Below, piece by piece: positions 16,303 through 26,601 of a stretch of 64,000 nucleotides of DNA. Source of the stretch: Syntrophobacteraceae bacterium (GTDB taxonomy: Bacteria; Desulfobacterota; Syntrophobacteria; Syntrophobacterales; Syntrophobacteraceae). The position numbers were made by a program, and so were the translations under genes. Each line of letters opens with the position of its first letter. Positions within the stretch are counted from its first letter, which is position 1. The notes under the pieces are model-generated. The model was given only the letters and a program-made list of their open reading frames with translations. It ran no database searches and was not told the DNA's origin. The stretch spans positions 1 through 64,000 of the forward strand of contig JALOPI010000024.1 of NCBI GenBank assembly GCA_025453975.1. The letters run 5' to 3'.

Positions 16303-19116
16303 TCAGTGCGGGAGCCTGCGCTCCGGCTCCAAGGGGGCTCCAGGATGCGAGCCCAGGGTGTCCCGCATCATCCGGAGCAGCGCGGACACATCCACGATGA
16401 GCGAGACCGTGCCGTCACCCAGCACCGTGGCTCCCGAGAAGCCCCGGAATACATGGAAATCGTCTTCAATGGGCTTGATGACCACCTCCCGCTCCCCCAT
16501 GAGCCCTCCCACCACCAGGCCGACTTCCCGAAAGCTGGTGGAAACGATGATGATGAAGCGGCTTTTTCTATCCCCGGGGCTTTCGGGCAGGTTCAGGAGC
16601 TGGCTGAGGTGGACGATGGGAATCGTCCTGCCTCGAAGCGAGATCACTTCAAAACCTTCGATGGCGTGGGTCTCCTCCCGCTTGTAGCGCAGAATCTCCG
16701 CGACGGAGGTCAGGGGCAGCGTGAAGACCTGATCGGCGGCCGTCACCAGGAGCGCCCGGATGATGGCCACCGTGAGGGGGATGCGGATCTGGAAGCGAGT
16801 GCCTGTCCCGCGTGTCGAAAAGACCTCGATGGTCCCGTTCATCCGCTCCACGTTTTCCTTGACGACATCCAGGCCAACCCCCCGCCCGGCATGGCCGTCC
16901 ACGGTCTCGCGCGTCGACAGGCCGGGAAGAAAGATGGCATATTTGAGATCATCCTCCGAGAGGCGCTCGATTTCAGCCAAGGTCATCTCGCCTCGCCCCT
17001 GCAGGGCTTTTCTCAATCGGTCCGTATCGATGCCGCGGCCGTCGTCCTCGATCTCGAGGGCGACAAAGTCCCCTTCGTGATAGGCCGCCAGCCGGATGCT
17101 GCCGACCTCGGGCTTGCCCGCTTCCCTGCGCTCCTCCGGAGATTCGATTCCATGGGCGATGGCATTGCGCAGGAACTGGACCAGGGGATCGTGCATTTGC
17201 TCCAGAACGCGCTTGTCGATCTCAGTCTCACCACCCTCGATGAGCAGCTCAAGCTTCTTGCCCATCTTGAGGGACTGGTCTCGGGCGACGCGAGGGAATC
17301 GCTGGAAAAGCTGCGCAATGGGAAGCATCCTGATCCGCATGGAGGAATCCTGCAGATCGTTGGCGACCCGGCCCAGGGACAGGGTGGATTCGTGCAGCCG
17401 GAAGCCAATGAGCTTCAGCCGTCTGAGATCCTGTTTGGCGAGCTTCCCCTGGGTAGCGAGATCCCGCAGCATTTCCCTCAAGGTGTTCACGGTCTGAACG
17501 AACTCGGACCGGGTCACGACCAGCTCTCCCACCTGGTTGAGGAGCTGGTCGACTTTCCGGGCGTCCACGCGGAGGGTCGCGGTGGAAGGCATCTCCTCCG
17601 CGACGGAAGGGGTGCGCTCCGGGGAGCCGTCCGGGAGGAGGGCGGCGCCGGCGGCCGCTTCTTCATCTCCGGTGAGATCCATGCCACCATGAGAGCCGCC
17701 TGGACCAGCCAGGGGGGCGAGGGGTGCGGCGCTCCGCCCCTCGTCCTCCCCATGGCGGCTTGTACGCTCGAGGGCATCGAAAGAGCGGTCGATCTCCTCA
17801 TCCAGGTCATGCTGGAGTGAATGTGAATCGCTCCGCGCACAGGCGACGGGAAGAGGCTTCAGGGCAGGCAGGGCACGCTCGAGCCGGCGGGCGAAATCCC
17901 CCAGGAGCTCCCCATGGCACACCGCGCCCTCGATTCCTGCACCATGGGCTTCCACGAGCTTTTCATCCCACTCGGCGAGGATGACCGTGACAGGATCGTA
18001 GTCCATGTACCGGGAAGCTGCGATGAGCTTGCGGATGAGCCCCCGTGCTGTCTCAATGTGCTGTCTTCCGATGTTGCCCCGTGGATGAGCGGATCCCAGG
18101 GAGGCCAGCTCCGAGAAGTACTGCCGGAACGTCTCGAGGTAAATGGCGAGCAGCTCTTCGTCGTCTTCCCGAAGAGCTTCCTCATCCGGTGGAACGGGCC
18201 CCATGGTTTTCAGTGGACAGGACGGCAGCTCCAGCCATGGCATGCGCTCCTGGATGGGATTCACGAGAACAGCCCACAGCGCGTGTGATTGCTCCTCGCG
18301 AGAGCGGGACTCCCCGACTCCCTGGCGAATGCTCTCCTCTCCCGCCCGCGCCAGGCTCGCGATCTCCTCGTAGTCCATGTACTGGCAGGAAGCCTGGAGC
18401 CGCTGCAGCATGGCGACCACCTGGTGGGTCTCCTCCTGGGTGAGAGGTGCTCCCGGGGCGGAAGCCAGGACGGAGTAGATCCGATCCATGCCTTCTCTGA
18501 ACGAGGCGATGAATATGCTCAAGAGCTCGGCATCGTCTTCATCCGGCTCCGCAGGAGCGTCCCCGGCGGACGCATTACCGTCCCGGCCGACGTCCGGGGG
18601 CAGCTCATGATCGAGGGGGTCCGGCGCGGCTGCGCTCATATCCGGAAACTGGACGGACGAAAAGTCGACTTCACAGTCATCGAGGCTCCCATCGTCGACC
18701 GCGAAGACCTCGGGCCATTCTCCCTCCTCGCCCGAGTCGGCGGCACGGATTTCTTGCAGTGCCGCCAGGAGGTCATGCGGAACGGGGGGCTCGGCCCCAG
18801 CATCCCGCAGCTGTCCCACAGCGGTGGAGATGTAGTCCACACAGGAAAGAAGGGTGCTGATCCCTTTGGCGGTCACATCCAGCCCGTGGGACTGTACATC
18901 CGAGAAGAGGCTTTCGATCTCGTGGGTCAGATGGGCGATCTGCTCGAACCCCATGTAGGCCGAGGCTCCCTTGATGCTGTGGGCCGCCCGGAACAGCGGG
19001 CTGATGTTGTCCGGGGTCCTCCCCTCCCGCTCGAGGGCCAGCAGGGACTGCTCCAAGTCCTGAAGGTGCTCTCTCACCTCTTCCACGTATTCCTGCAAAT
19101 AATCCTGAGGTTCCAT
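16303..19116 (-). CDS. cheA: chemotaxis-type histidine kinase with extra Hpt-like repeats
   Basis: The protein has 937 residues, much longer than typical CheA (about 650). The first Hpt domain has the phospho-acceptor His46 in AAHSIKGASAYMGF. Two further regions (about 193-265 and 317-392) keep an Hpt-like helical pattern and a YMDY motif. At the His position they carry Gln238 and Arg362. A dimerisation domain (about 512-605) follows. The ATPase has an N-box HDPLVQFLRNAIAHG, a G1 DDGRGID and a G2 GRGVGLDVV (642-752). A CheW-like domain (about 780-920) ends the protein. No separate CheY-binding P2 domain is obvious. It sits 30 bases after cheY. Confidence 0.92.
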   Translation of the reverse strand: MEPQDYLQEYVEEVREHLQDLEQSLLALEREGRTPDNISPLFRAAHSIKGASAYMGFEQIAHLTHEIESLFSDVQSHGLDVTAKGISTLLSCVDYISTAVGQLRDAGAEPPVPHDLLAALQEIRAADSGEEGEWPEVFAVDDGSLDDCEVDFSSVQFPDMSAAAPDPLDHELPPDVGRDGNASAGDAPAEPDEDDAELLSIFIASFREGMDRIYSVLASAPGAPLTQEETHQVVAMLQRLQASCQYMDYEEIASLARAGEESIRQGVGESRSREEQSHALWAVLVNPIQERMPWLELPSCPLKTMGPVPPDEEALREDDEELLAIYLETFRQYFSELASLGSAHPRGNIGRQHIETARGLIRKLIAASRYMDYDPVTVILAEWDEKLVEAHGAGIEGAVCHGELLGDFARRLERALPALKPLPVACARSDSHSLQHDLDEEIDRSFDALERTSRHGEDEGRSAAPLAPLAGPGGSHGGMDLTGDEEAAAGAALLPDGSPERTPSVAEEMPSTATLRVDARKVDQLLNQVGELVVTRSEFVQTVNTLREMLRDLATQGKLAKQDLRRLKLIGFRLHESTLSLGRVANDLQDSSMRIRMLPIAQLFQRFPRVARDQSLKMGKKLELLIEGGETEIDKRVLEQMHDPLVQFLRNAIAHGIESPEERREAGKPEVGSIRLAAYHEGDFVALEIEDDGRGIDTDRLRKALQGRGEMTLAEIERLSEDDLKYAIFLPGLSTRETVDGHAGRGVGLDVVKENVERMNGTIEVFSTRGTGTRFQIRIPLTVAIIRALLVTAADQVFTLPLTSVAEILRYKREETHAIEGFEVISLRGRTIPIVHLSQLLNLPESPGDRKSRFIIIVSTSFREVGLVVGGLMGEREVVIKPIEDDFHVFRGFSGATVLGDGTVSLIVDVSALLRMMRDTLGSHPGAPLEPERRLPH

Positions 19117-19146
19117 TGAGTCCTCGACGGTTGGGGCGTGACGCGA

Positions 19147-19503
19147 TCAGCCCATGGAGTCCAGCGTCCGCAGCAGATCGTGCTCGTCGCCCTTGCGGAT
19201 CAGCTTCATGACGGCGAGCTTCTCGATCTGGGCGGTCAAGTGCGGTGCATCGAGCAGTGTGTAGAACACGATCCTGGCCAGGGGGTCCATGTCCAGGATC
19301 TCCCTGGCGGCAGTGATGCCGTCTTTCCCGCGCATGGTGGCATCCATGGTGACGACATCGGGCGTGAGCTGCCGGTAAAGGTCTATGGCTTCGTCACCGT
19401 CCCTGGCTTTTCCCACCACGGTATGCCCCGCGTCGGTCAGGCATTGGACAATGCGATGCCGCAAGAGATTGGAGTCATCCACGACAAGAACGCGCTTTGA
19501 CAT
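19147..19503 (-). CDS. cheY: CheY-like response regulator
   Basis: The protein is a 118-residue single receiver domain. Acidic pocket Asp9-Asp10, phospho-acceptor Asp54 (VVTMDATM), Thr82 and Lys104 are all present, so it should be phosphorylated by the adjacent CheA. The last helix is slightly short. It has a GAGGTG ribosome binding site. No flagellar switch genes are in the window, so whether it controls a motor or another output is open. Confidence 0.9.
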   Translation of the reverse strand: MSKRVLVVDDSNLLRHRIVQCLTDAGHTVVGKARDGDEAIDLYRQLTPDVVTMDATMRGKDGITAAREILDMDPLARIVFYTLLDAPHLTAQIEKLAVMKLIRKGDEHDLLRTLDSMG

Positions 19504-19571
19504 GTGATCACCTCGGTCCCTTCGTCAGGGCCATCCCCTCAGCGCTCCTGGAGCGAGAGGTCGGCATGGCT

Positions 19572-22109
19572 TCATGCATTGCCGCGCTCCGACGGGTCGC
19601 CGGTCTGCCCTCGCTCCTCCAGCCTGGGGGCCCCGGCCATGTCGGGGATGGAATCCTGCCCCTTCCTGGATGCTGATCGGCCTTTTCCATTGCCGTTTCC
19701 GTTGAGGTCACCGATCTTGAACTGCTCGATCAAGACGCTGAAGTGGTCCATCACTTCCGAGAGTCGCAGACTGAAGTCCTGGGAGCTCTTGGCGCCGGAA
19801 GCATTGGTGAGGGCGACACTGCTCATCTCGTTCATGATCTCCCTGAGGTTCTGGCTCCGCTCCTTCTGCTGCGTCGTCATCTGGGTGATGTTCTCGGCTC
19901 GCTTGTTGGCCTCCACGACTTCCTTCATGACCTGGTCGGCGCTGCGCACCTGCTCCTGGGTCGAAAGGGACACGTTTTGGGAAAGCTTGGAGATCTCCTC
20001 GGTGATCTCGGCGGCGCGAAGCCTGCGCTTGCCCTGCTCGCCAGTCATTTCGGTGATTTCCTCCGACAGCTTTCTCAGGCGATCCATTTCGCCCACTACC
20101 CGCTCAATGCCCCTGGCCTGCTCACTGGTGGCCGTGTCGATGTCGCGCACCAGGGCATTGGTCTCCTCGACGGCGGTCACGATGTTGGCCAGGGCCCGCT
20201 GACTCGATGTGGCCAGCCCGGCTCCCTCCTTGACACGCTCGACGCTGTTCTTGATCAGGACCGAGATCTCCCTGGTCGACTCGGCCGTTCGCTCGGCCAG
20301 CTTGCGGACTTCCTCGGCGACGACGGCAAAGCCCCGCCCGTGCTCACCGGCCCGGGCCGCCTCGATGGCGGCGTTCAGCGCCAGAAGGTTGGTCTGGTCG
20401 GCGATGTCCGAGATCACCTCGATGATCTCCGTGATCTGCTCGGAGCTTTCGGCGATACTGTGCATGCCCTGGGCGACCTGCTCCACTGCCTGGCGTCCTT
20501 CGATGGCCGCCTCGTGGGACAGTTCGGACTGCTTGTCGGCCCTGGATGCCTTCTCCGCCACCTCGCTGATGGATACGGCCATCTGGCGGGCGGCGTCCGC
20601 GGTCTCGACGGCCGCGTGGTGCTGCTGGTTGGCGCGGGCCGAGACATCCTGGGCCGTTTCACCCATCTGGTTGATGATGCCGCGGGCTTCCTGGACCATG
20701 GCGGCCTGGGTCTGGGCGGCCTGGGCGATCTCCTGGATGCTGGAGGTCAGCTGAGTGATGGACACCGCGGTATCGTCGTAGGAGCGCTGGCTCTCCCGGG
20801 CATTCTCCTGAACCTGACTGGCGGTGGCCCCCATGGTCTCGATGCGGGTGAGCACGTCCTGGGCGCGCCTGGCCTGCTCCGAGGCATTGGTCACGATGCG
20901 TCCGGAGATCTCCTTCACCCGCTCGACGGCGGCGGAAACCTGCTGCTTCCCGTCGACGATGGATCCGAACGTCTCGCTCAGCTTCTGGAGCAGCGAGTTG
21001 AAGGCTTGCTCCATCCGGGAGATCTCGTTCTCGCCCTTCACCTCGATGCGTCGGGTGAAATCCAGGCTGCGGGTGATTTCCACCATCATGCCGGAGGTCT
21101 CGATGATGGGCCTGGAGATGGTCCGGCTGAGAATGAAGGCCCCAGCCATGAGGATGCCGATGAAGACGGCGGAAACGGCAATGTTTCGGTTCCTCTGGAC
21201 GGGCAGGGCTGCGAAGATCTCATCGTAATCGGCGCCGGACGCCACCACCCACTTCTTCGCCACCTTTCCGTGGCCTTCGTTGCGCATGAATCCGACCGCG
21301 CGGTGGAGCTTCTTGCCGGTCGTGGGGTTTTTGAATTCATAGATGAGGAGTCCACGCTCCTTGGCGTCCATGGCTTCGGCGACCTGGGGAAGATTGAGCT
21401 TGGACTCGTTGAGCTTGAGGCCGACAATCTCGCGGGTGGGGTGGGCGATGACCATTTTGTCGGAGAGGCTCACCATGTACGTGTAACCGGTCGACTGCAC
21501 GGGAAAAGCCTCGACGACCTGGTTGATGATCTCCCATCGGACGTAACCCAGAAGGACTCCCTTGTTCTCATTCATGATCCTGACGGGCATGGCGATGGGC
21601 AGTGACCATCCGTTGGAGGCGGGAGCCAGGTTTTTCACCACCGCGTACTGGCCGAAGTCACCCACAAGCTCCCTGCCTTCCAGAACATCCCGGAACCAGC
21701 TTTCCTCCCCCATCTTCATGCCGATGGCCCCGCCGTTGTTGGAGGCGATGCATTTGCCCGAGCGGTCCAGAAGCAGGATCAGGTCGAAAGTCCCGGAAAC
21801 CTTGGTGATGTTCTCGAAGAGGGCGTTGCCGCCGGCCTGTCCCCCACCGATCTCGATGGCCGTTCGAACCGTCTCCAGCTGGGACCAGGTGGCCACGTCC
21901 GTCAAACGCTGATCCATGGCCATGTCGATGGCCTTGGCGATGCGCCTGGAGTAGCCGCTGAGCCGTCGGTCCTGATCCTCGAGCATCTGCTGGCGCATGC
22001 CTTCGTAGTTGATGAAGTTGAGGATTCCCAGGGGGATGAGGGTGATGAGCAGCAGAATGGCCAGCAGGAAGCTTCTCAACGATTTCCTGAAGAAGTCGAA
22101 ACGAAACAT
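19572..22109 (-). CDS. methyl-accepting chemotaxis protein with dCache sensor
   Basis: The protein is an 845-residue transmembrane receptor. The first membrane helix is at about residues 12-33. A periplasmic double-Cache domain spans about 35-305, with features such as [19 protein letters not shown] and [20 protein letters not shown] second helix (about 312-332), a HAMP domain and a long cytoplasmic coiled coil follow. The coiled-coil tip contains [20 protein letters not shown], the hallmark CheA/CheW-contact hairpin. The C-terminus has no NWETF-type pentapeptide for CheR/CheB tethering. dCache domains commonly bind amino acids or organic acids; the ligand is unknown. It has a GGGAGG ribosome binding site. 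Confidence 0.95.
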   Translation of the reverse strand: MFRFDFFRKSLRSFLLAILLLITLIPLGILNFINYEGMRQQMLEDQDRRLSGYSRRIAKAIDMAMDQRLTDVATWSQLETVRTAIEIGGGQAGGNALFENITKVSGTFDLILLLDRSGKCIASNNGGAIGMKMGEESWFRDVLEGRELVGDFGQYAVVKNLAPASNGWSLPIAMPVRIMNENKGVLLGYVRWEIINQVVEAFPVQSTGYTYMVSLSDKMVIAHPTREIVGLKLNESKLNLPQVAEAMDAKERGLLIYEFKNPTTGKKLHRAVGFMRNEGHGKVAKKWVVASGADYDEIFAALPVQRNRNIAVSAVFIGILMAGAFILSRTISRPIIETSGMMVEITRSLDFTRRIEVKGENEISRMEQAFNSLLQKLSETFGSIVDGKQQVSAAVERVKEISGRIVTNASEQARRAQDVLTRIETMGATASQVQENARESQRSYDDTAVSITQLTSSIQEIAQAAQTQAAMVQEARGIINQMGETAQDVSARANQQHHAAVETADAARQMAVSISEVAEKASRADKQSELSHEAAIEGRQAVEQVAQGMHSIAESSEQITEIIEVISDIADQTNLLALNAAIEAARAGEHGRGFAVVAEEVRKLAERTAESTREISVLIKNSVERVKEGAGLATSSQRALANIVTAVEETNALVRDIDTATSEQARGIERVVGEMDRLRKLSEEITEMTGEQGKRRLRAAEITEEISKLSQNVSLSTQEQVRSADQVMKEVVEANKRAENITQMTTQQKERSQNLREIMNEMSSVALTNASGAKSSQDFSLRLSEVMDHFSVLIEQFKIGDLNGNGNGKGRSASRKGQDSIPDMAGAPRLEERGQTGDPSERGNA

Positions 22110-22131
22110 GGCAATGACCTCCCTTGCCTTC

Positions 22132-22728
22132 TCAATGGTTCTCGAAATGAGCCGCGGCGGGAATTCCCGGCTTGGGGATTCCGATGTCTCTGTCGAGGGG
22201 GACGTGGTGGAGATCGAGACTCTCCATCTCGCTTCCCTCCCGAGGGTTCAGAATTCGGCTGAAATCCAGCAGCATGATCAAGCGGCTGGGCATTTTGATC
22301 ACCCCCCGAATGTAGTCCGCGTTGATGCTTGACGCGACGAGGTGCGGGGTGGGCTCGATCTCTTCATCGGCCACCTTCATCACCTCGGAGACGGAATCCA
22401 CGATGAAGCCCGTGATGTGGGTGAGCATTTCGACGATGAGGATGCGGCTCCGGCGATCGTTCTCGCCGCGGGTGGTTCCTCGGATCCTGAGCCTCTGCCG
22501 GAGATCGATCACGGGGATGATTCTGCCGCGAAGGTTGATCATCCCCAGAATGAAGCCGGGGGCATTGGGGATGGGGGTGATGCTTGGCAGCCGGATGATT
22601 TCCTGGACCATCAGGATATCGACCCCGAATTCTTCGTCTCCGATGCGGAAGCTGACCAGCTGTCTGATCTGTCGTGGCTCTTCATCGAGCGCGCGGGGCG
22701 CGCGTGATATCAAGGCAGGCAATCCCAT
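22132..22728 (-). CDS. cheW: CheW-like coupling protein
   Basis: The protein has 198 residues and one CheW domain (about 22-165): [36 protein letters not shown] and [13 protein letters not shown]. It links the receptor to CheA. A 30-residue C-terminal tail after the fold is unusual but featureless. The start at 22728 has GGAGG at seven bases; the ATG two codons earlier is too close to that site. It begins two bases after the upstream CheB-like gene ends. Confidence 0.93.
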   Translation of the reverse strand: MGLPALISRAPRALDEEPRQIRQLVSFRIGDEEFGVDILMVQEIIRLPSITPIPNAPGFILGMINLRGRIIPVIDLRQRLRIRGTTRGENDRRSRILIVEMLTHITGFIVDSVSEVMKVADEEIEPTPHLVASSINADYIRGVIKMPSRLIMLLDFSRILNPREGSEMESLDLHHVPLDRDIGIPKPGIPAAAHFENH

Positions 22729-22730
22729 GT

Positions 22731-24758
22731 TCATTCCTCCCCTGAAGGGAATGGTTGTTGATGACCGCTCCACTGGATGTGCTCAAGCAGTGCGGCCATT
22801 TCCGCGGTGCTCCCGATCTCTCCGGCGCCACTGCTTTCCAGGACGCTTCGAGGCAGGTCGGGCTTCAGGCACGCATGGGGAGCGAGGACATAAGCTCTCC
22901 CCCCCGCCTCCCGTATCTCCTTCATCCCCAGGATACCGTCCGTTCCATCGCCGGAGAGCATCAGGGCCACGGCGTCCGAACCACAACAGGTCTTGGCGCT
23001 CTGAAGGAGCAGATCGAAAGGCCGCCGGAGTTTACTATCGGTCGTCTCCGACCTGACCTTGATCCCTTGGGGATTCCGGTAAAGGGTCCATCCCTGCTGT
23101 CTCGAGCCCAGGCAGCATTCCCCGGCCCTCATGACTCGGTCGGCCTCGAGGGGGGCGATGGCCAGGGCCGCATCCTTTTCGATGTTGGGACGCAGCGCAT
23201 GCAGCACGGCCGCGGGCATGTCCAGGCAGGCCAGGATCGCGAAGGGGATATCGCTCCTCCCGATGGACAGGAGGAGACGGACCAGGCCTGGGAACCCTCC
23301 CGCGCCGCAAAGGAGCAGAACGACGTGGTCGGCCGGCTTCCCCCGCTTCGGGGCTGATGGTGTCGAGCCGATCCCGACGGCGTCCGATCCATGCTTTCGG
23401 GATCGGATGACCTGTGCCGCCTCGATGCGCATGGCCGCCGCTTCCTGGACTCGACGGCAGAGATCCTCCTCCATACTCAGGGCGCTGCTGGAGCCCCGAG
23501 AGGGTTTGGCCACCACGTCCACGGCTCCCAGTTTGAAGGACTGGTAGGTGAGAGGTGACGTCCGGGGTGTGAAGGCACTGAGGACGATGACGGGGCGCGG
23601 GTGGCGTATCATGATGTGCTTGAGGGCCGTGAGGCCGTCCATGCGAGGCATCTGAAGGTCGAGGGTCACCACGTCGGGGCTCAGCGTCTCGATGAGCTGG
23701 AGGGCTTCGTCGCCGTCGTGGGCTTCACCGAGGACCGTGATCCGCGGATCCCTGGACAACGCAGAGGAGATGGCCTTGCACATGAAGGGGGAGTCATCGA
23801 CGATGAGCACCCCGCAGGAACGACCTGGGCTCTCGGTGTCGGGCTCCGCGACGATATCTCCGAGAGAAAGCCATTTGGCGAGGCAGCTCAGGGTCCGGGG
23901 AAGCGAAAGGGGAGAGCGCTCCAGGATAGCGGCGATGGAGCGCCGGCCGTCGATCATGGAGTAGATCCGGGTGATGGCGTGGAAATGGGCCGCGGCTCCG
24001 TCGTCCAGGGCCGACTCGGAGCTGGTTCTGGCGATGCGCCGGTCCAGGTCCGAAACGAAATGGAAGATGAGGTTGGCATCGCGCAGGAGCCGCAGGGCTT
24101 CGGCCGTCAGGCTTGCCAGGGGCTGTGGCGTGATGCCGCGGTCGGCGGGGACTCCACCCTCCCAGGCGTAACTTCCCTCCGACCAGCAGAAGAAATCGAA
24201 GAAGCCCTCTCCGCCGGGGAGATCCCGTATCCGGGCCTCCACCAGGCCTCCTCCTTGAAGCCTCAGCATTCCTTCAGTCCCTTGTCGGTCCGTCACCCTG
24301 AGGGTGCCCGTGGCTTTCCGAAGAGACAAGGCGCGCACGAGCTCGAGGGGAGGCCTTGAAGCCAGGCTCCCCCGCTCCTCAACCATCATGCGGGACTGCT
24401 GCCATTCATGGACTTCGATCATCCAGTGGATGAAAGCCCGTGGATCCAGCAGCTCCTGGAACACGTCGATGGAGAGGGGTGGCCAGAGGCAGCAGTCGCG
24501 GAAGAGCATCGGGCTTCCCGAAATCCAGCCCGGAGCCATGAGGGTGTCGGGATGAGTCCGCCACTGCAACAGCTCGTCTCGAAAAGTTGGGTCGCTCATT
24601 TGAAGGCCGTCGGCGACGATGACATCCACTCCGTGCTCCACGGATGGGTGAATGGAGGCCGATGGGGGACCGACGATCTCCACGTCGTCGCCGAGCCGCG
24701 CGGCCTGGGCCAGTGTCTCCTTGAGACGATTCCGCGGATCCAGGGCCAGGATCCTCAT
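22731..24758 (-). CDS. multi-domain CheB-like regulator with DUF4388
   Basis: The protein has 675 residues. Residues 1-115 look like a divergent receiver (LALDP, VIVADG). About 130-235 resembles DUF4388. A linker precedes a complete receiver domain (about 316-440) with DD321-322, phospho-acceptor D367 and K418. A CheB-methylesterase-like domain covers about 478-665. The catalytic Ser position is Gly487 (CGAGGF) and the His position is Asp513 (CLDMP). Asp607 (SGDGTDG) is retained. Catalysis is therefore unlikely. Its ATG overlaps the stop of the solute-binding-protein gene (ATGA), indicating translational coupling between an ABC-type sensor and a chemosensory regulator. Confidence 0.85.
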   Translation of the reverse strand: MRILALDPRNRLKETLAQAARLGDDVEIVGPPSASIHPSVEHGVDVIVADGLQMSDPTFRDELLQWRTHPDTLMAPGWISGSPMLFRDCCLWPPLSIDVFQELLDPRAFIHWMIEVHEWQQSRMMVEERGSLASRPPLELVRALSLRKATGTLRVTDRQGTEGMLRLQGGGLVEARIRDLPGGEGFFDFFCWSEGSYAWEGGVPADRGITPQPLASLTAEALRLLRDANLIFHFVSDLDRRIARTSSESALDDGAAAHFHAITRIYSMIDGRRSIAAILERSPLSLPRTLSCLAKWLSLGDIVAEPDTESPGRSCGVLIVDDSPFMCKAISSALSRDPRITVLGEAHDGDEALQLIETLSPDVVTLDLQMPRMDGLTALKHIMIRHPRPVIVLSAFTPRTSPLTYQSFKLGAVDVVAKPSRGSSSALSMEEDLCRRVQEAAAMRIEAAQVIRSRKHGSDAVGIGSTPSAPKRGKPADHVVLLLCGAGGFPGLVRLLLSIGRSDIPFAILACLDMPAAVLHALRPNIEKDAALAIAPLEADRVMRAGECCLGSRQQGWTLYRNPQGIKVRSETTDSKLRRPFDLLLQSAKTCCGSDAVALMLSGDGTDGILGMKEIREAGGRAYVLAPHACLKPDLPRSVLESSGAGEIGSTAEMAALLEHIQWSGHQQPFPSGEE

Positions 24759-25807
24759 GGACCCTCCTTCCGGCAGATTGCCGTAAGATCCGTTGGTGGA
24801 GGTGTGATCCGCGCAACGGCTTCCAGGGCAAATCGGTCGTCCAGCATCGCTCCCGCGTCCAGATCCTGCCGGGTCAGGCCGGCCCGGGTCATTTCACCGG
24901 CGATCAGCTGGACATCTTTCAAGGAGGGGACTGGCAGGTCAAAACGGAAACGGTTCGGAGACTGAGTGAAGGTATACCGGACGAGCCCGGCGGATTGTGC
25001 CCAGGAATCCGCCAGCAGGGCGATGGCTTCGTCCGGATGTCCCTGGGCCCACACCCCCGCCCGGACAGCCGCCGAAACGAGCCGGCTCACCCGCTCGGGG
25101 TGCGATCGAATCAGCTCATCGCGCACGATCATGAGGTTGCAGATGAATTCCGGCCAGATCTGCTCCACGTCCATCAGTCTCCTTCCCAGGCCGCTCTGGA
25201 CGGAGCGGCTGGCGAAGGGCTCGCCCACGAAATACCCGTCGATGCTTCCCGTGGCGAGTGCCGCTGGCATGTCCGGCGGCGGAATCTCGATCAGCTGCAC
25301 CGACGACTCGCCAAGGCCCGTTTCCCGCAAATAGCGTCTCAGGGCCAGCAGATGTCCCGAGTAACGGATGGGGACGGCCACCTTCTTGCCCACCAGCTCC
25401 CTCATGCTCTGAATGGGGCTGTCGCTTCCGACCACCAGGGTGCTCTCGTGGCGAGTACCGATGTAGACGATCTTCAGCGGCACCCCCTCCTGGTGAAGAG
25501 CCAGAGCCAGGGGGGCGATGATGAAAGCCACCTCGATGTGGCCCGCCCGAAAGGCTTCGGCCATCTCGGCGAAGGACGAAAACTTGATGGACTCGAAACG
25601 AAGGTCCGACTGCCTGGAGGCGCGGTCGACGAGGGGCGCCGCCAGATTGGCGATGACGGGCATATATCCCATTCGAACCGTGGTGCCAGGGTCCGCGGGC
25701 TCGTGGTTTAGAAGACCATGAAGCGTACTGATGACGATGAGCCAGAGTACGGAAAGCGCGACGATCCGGGCGCCCGGTGGAATCGTTTCCCGAGGATTCT
25801 TCATCAT
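24755..25807 (-). CDS. membrane-anchored ABC solute-binding protein (NMT1/SsuA type)
   Basis: The protein has 350 residues. A short basic N-terminus is followed by a hydrophobic segment (IVALSVLWLIVISTLHGLL) that works as an uncleaved anchor or signal. The remainder is a periplasmic-binding fold of the nitrate/sulfonate/taurine/thiamine-precursor class: VRMGYMPVIANLAAPLV, AFRAGHIEVAFIIAP, LATGSIDGYFVGEPFA. The ligand is unknown. The start at 25807 overlaps the ATPase stop (ATGATGA). At its other end the stop overlaps the next gene, a CheB-like regulator. Both overlaps argue for one operon. Confidence 0.85.
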   Translation of the reverse strand: MMKNPRETIPPGARIVALSVLWLIVISTLHGLLNHEPADPGTTVRMGYMPVIANLAAPLVDRASRQSDLRFESIKFSSFAEMAEAFRAGHIEVAFIIAPLALALHQEGVPLKIVYIGTRHESTLVVGSDSPIQSMRELVGKKVAVPIRYSGHLLALRRYLRETGLGESSVQLIEIPPPDMPAALATGSIDGYFVGEPFASRSVQSGLGRRLMDVEQIWPEFICNLMIVRDELIRSHPERVSRLVSAAVRAGVWAQGHPDEAIALLADSWAQSAGLVRYTFTQSPNRFRFDLPVPSLKDVQLIAGEMTRAGLTRQDLDAGAMLDDRFALEAVARITPPPTDLTAICRKEGP

Positions 25808-26601
25808 AGCGAGGAATGAACTCCCAGATGGTGATGGATCAGAGAGCGCAGCTCGCCGAGCTCGGGAGTCGTGAGGGTTCTGGGATGCGGAATGCGGATG
25901 GTGCGGCAGCACTTGACCTGCGCGGGGGGCTCCCCCAGGATCACCAGCCGGTTGCTCAGCTGCAGGGATTCGTCGATGTCATGGGTGACGAAAAGGATGG
26001 TCGTGCTAGGCAGCATGACGTGAAGATACAGAAGCTCCTCGCGCAGGTTGAGGCGGGTCAGCTGGTCCAGCCCGGAAAAGGGCTCGTCCATGAGAAGCAC
26101 GTCGGGCTGGGCGGCCAGGGCCCGGGCGATCTCGGCTCTTTGTCGCATGCCGCCCGAGAGCATGTAGGGATAATGGTGCTCGACCCCTTCCAGGGCCACG
26201 AGCTCGAGGTATTCCCTGGCTTTGCTCAGTCGCTCGCCCTGGTTCCTGACGGCCCTCAGAGCCAGGGAAACGTTGTCGATGATGGTCAGCCAGGGAAAGA
26301 GAGCCCCTTCCTGGAAGATGAACACGTGACTGGACTGAGGCCCCTCCACTCTTTCGTCGTCAATCCAGACACTGCCCCCGTCAGGCTTCAGGAATCCCGC
26401 AATGATCTTCAGGAGTGTCGATTTGCCGCAGCCGGAATGTCCCAGAAAGGAGACGAACTCGCCGGCGTGGATTTCGAGGTCGATGTCGCTCAGGATGATT
26501 CGCTCCCCATGTTCAGCCCCATCCCGCCGCATCCATCGAGTGCCGGCGCCGTTGACATAACGGACGGTGACCTGCTCCAGCCGGATCTTAGGCCTGCTCA
26601 A
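25804..26601 (-). CDS. ABC transporter ATPase (SsuB/TauB type)
   Basis: The protein has 265 residues. Walker A GHSGCGKSTLL, signature LSGGMRQRAEIARAL, Walker B VLLMDEPFSGLD and the switch histidine (FVTHD) are all intact, so it is a competent importer ATPase of the nitrate/sulfonate/taurine class. The N-terminus has a short insert (NGAGTRWMRRDGAEHGER). The start is a TTG with a GAGGTGG site; it overlaps the permease gene by 14 bases. Confidence 0.92.
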   Translation of the reverse strand: MSRPKIRLEQVTVRYVNGAGTRWMRRDGAEHGERIILSDIDLEIHAGEFVSFLGHSGCGKSTLLKIIAGFLKPDGGSVWIDDERVEGPQSSHVFIFQEGALFPWLTIIDNVSLALRAVRNQGERLSKAREYLELVALEGVEHHYPYMLSGGMRQRAEIARALAAQPDVLLMDEPFSGLDQLTRLNLREELLYLHVMLPSTTILFVTHDIDESLQLSNRLVILGEPPAQVKCCRTIRIPHPRTLTTPELGELRSLIHHHLGVHSSL

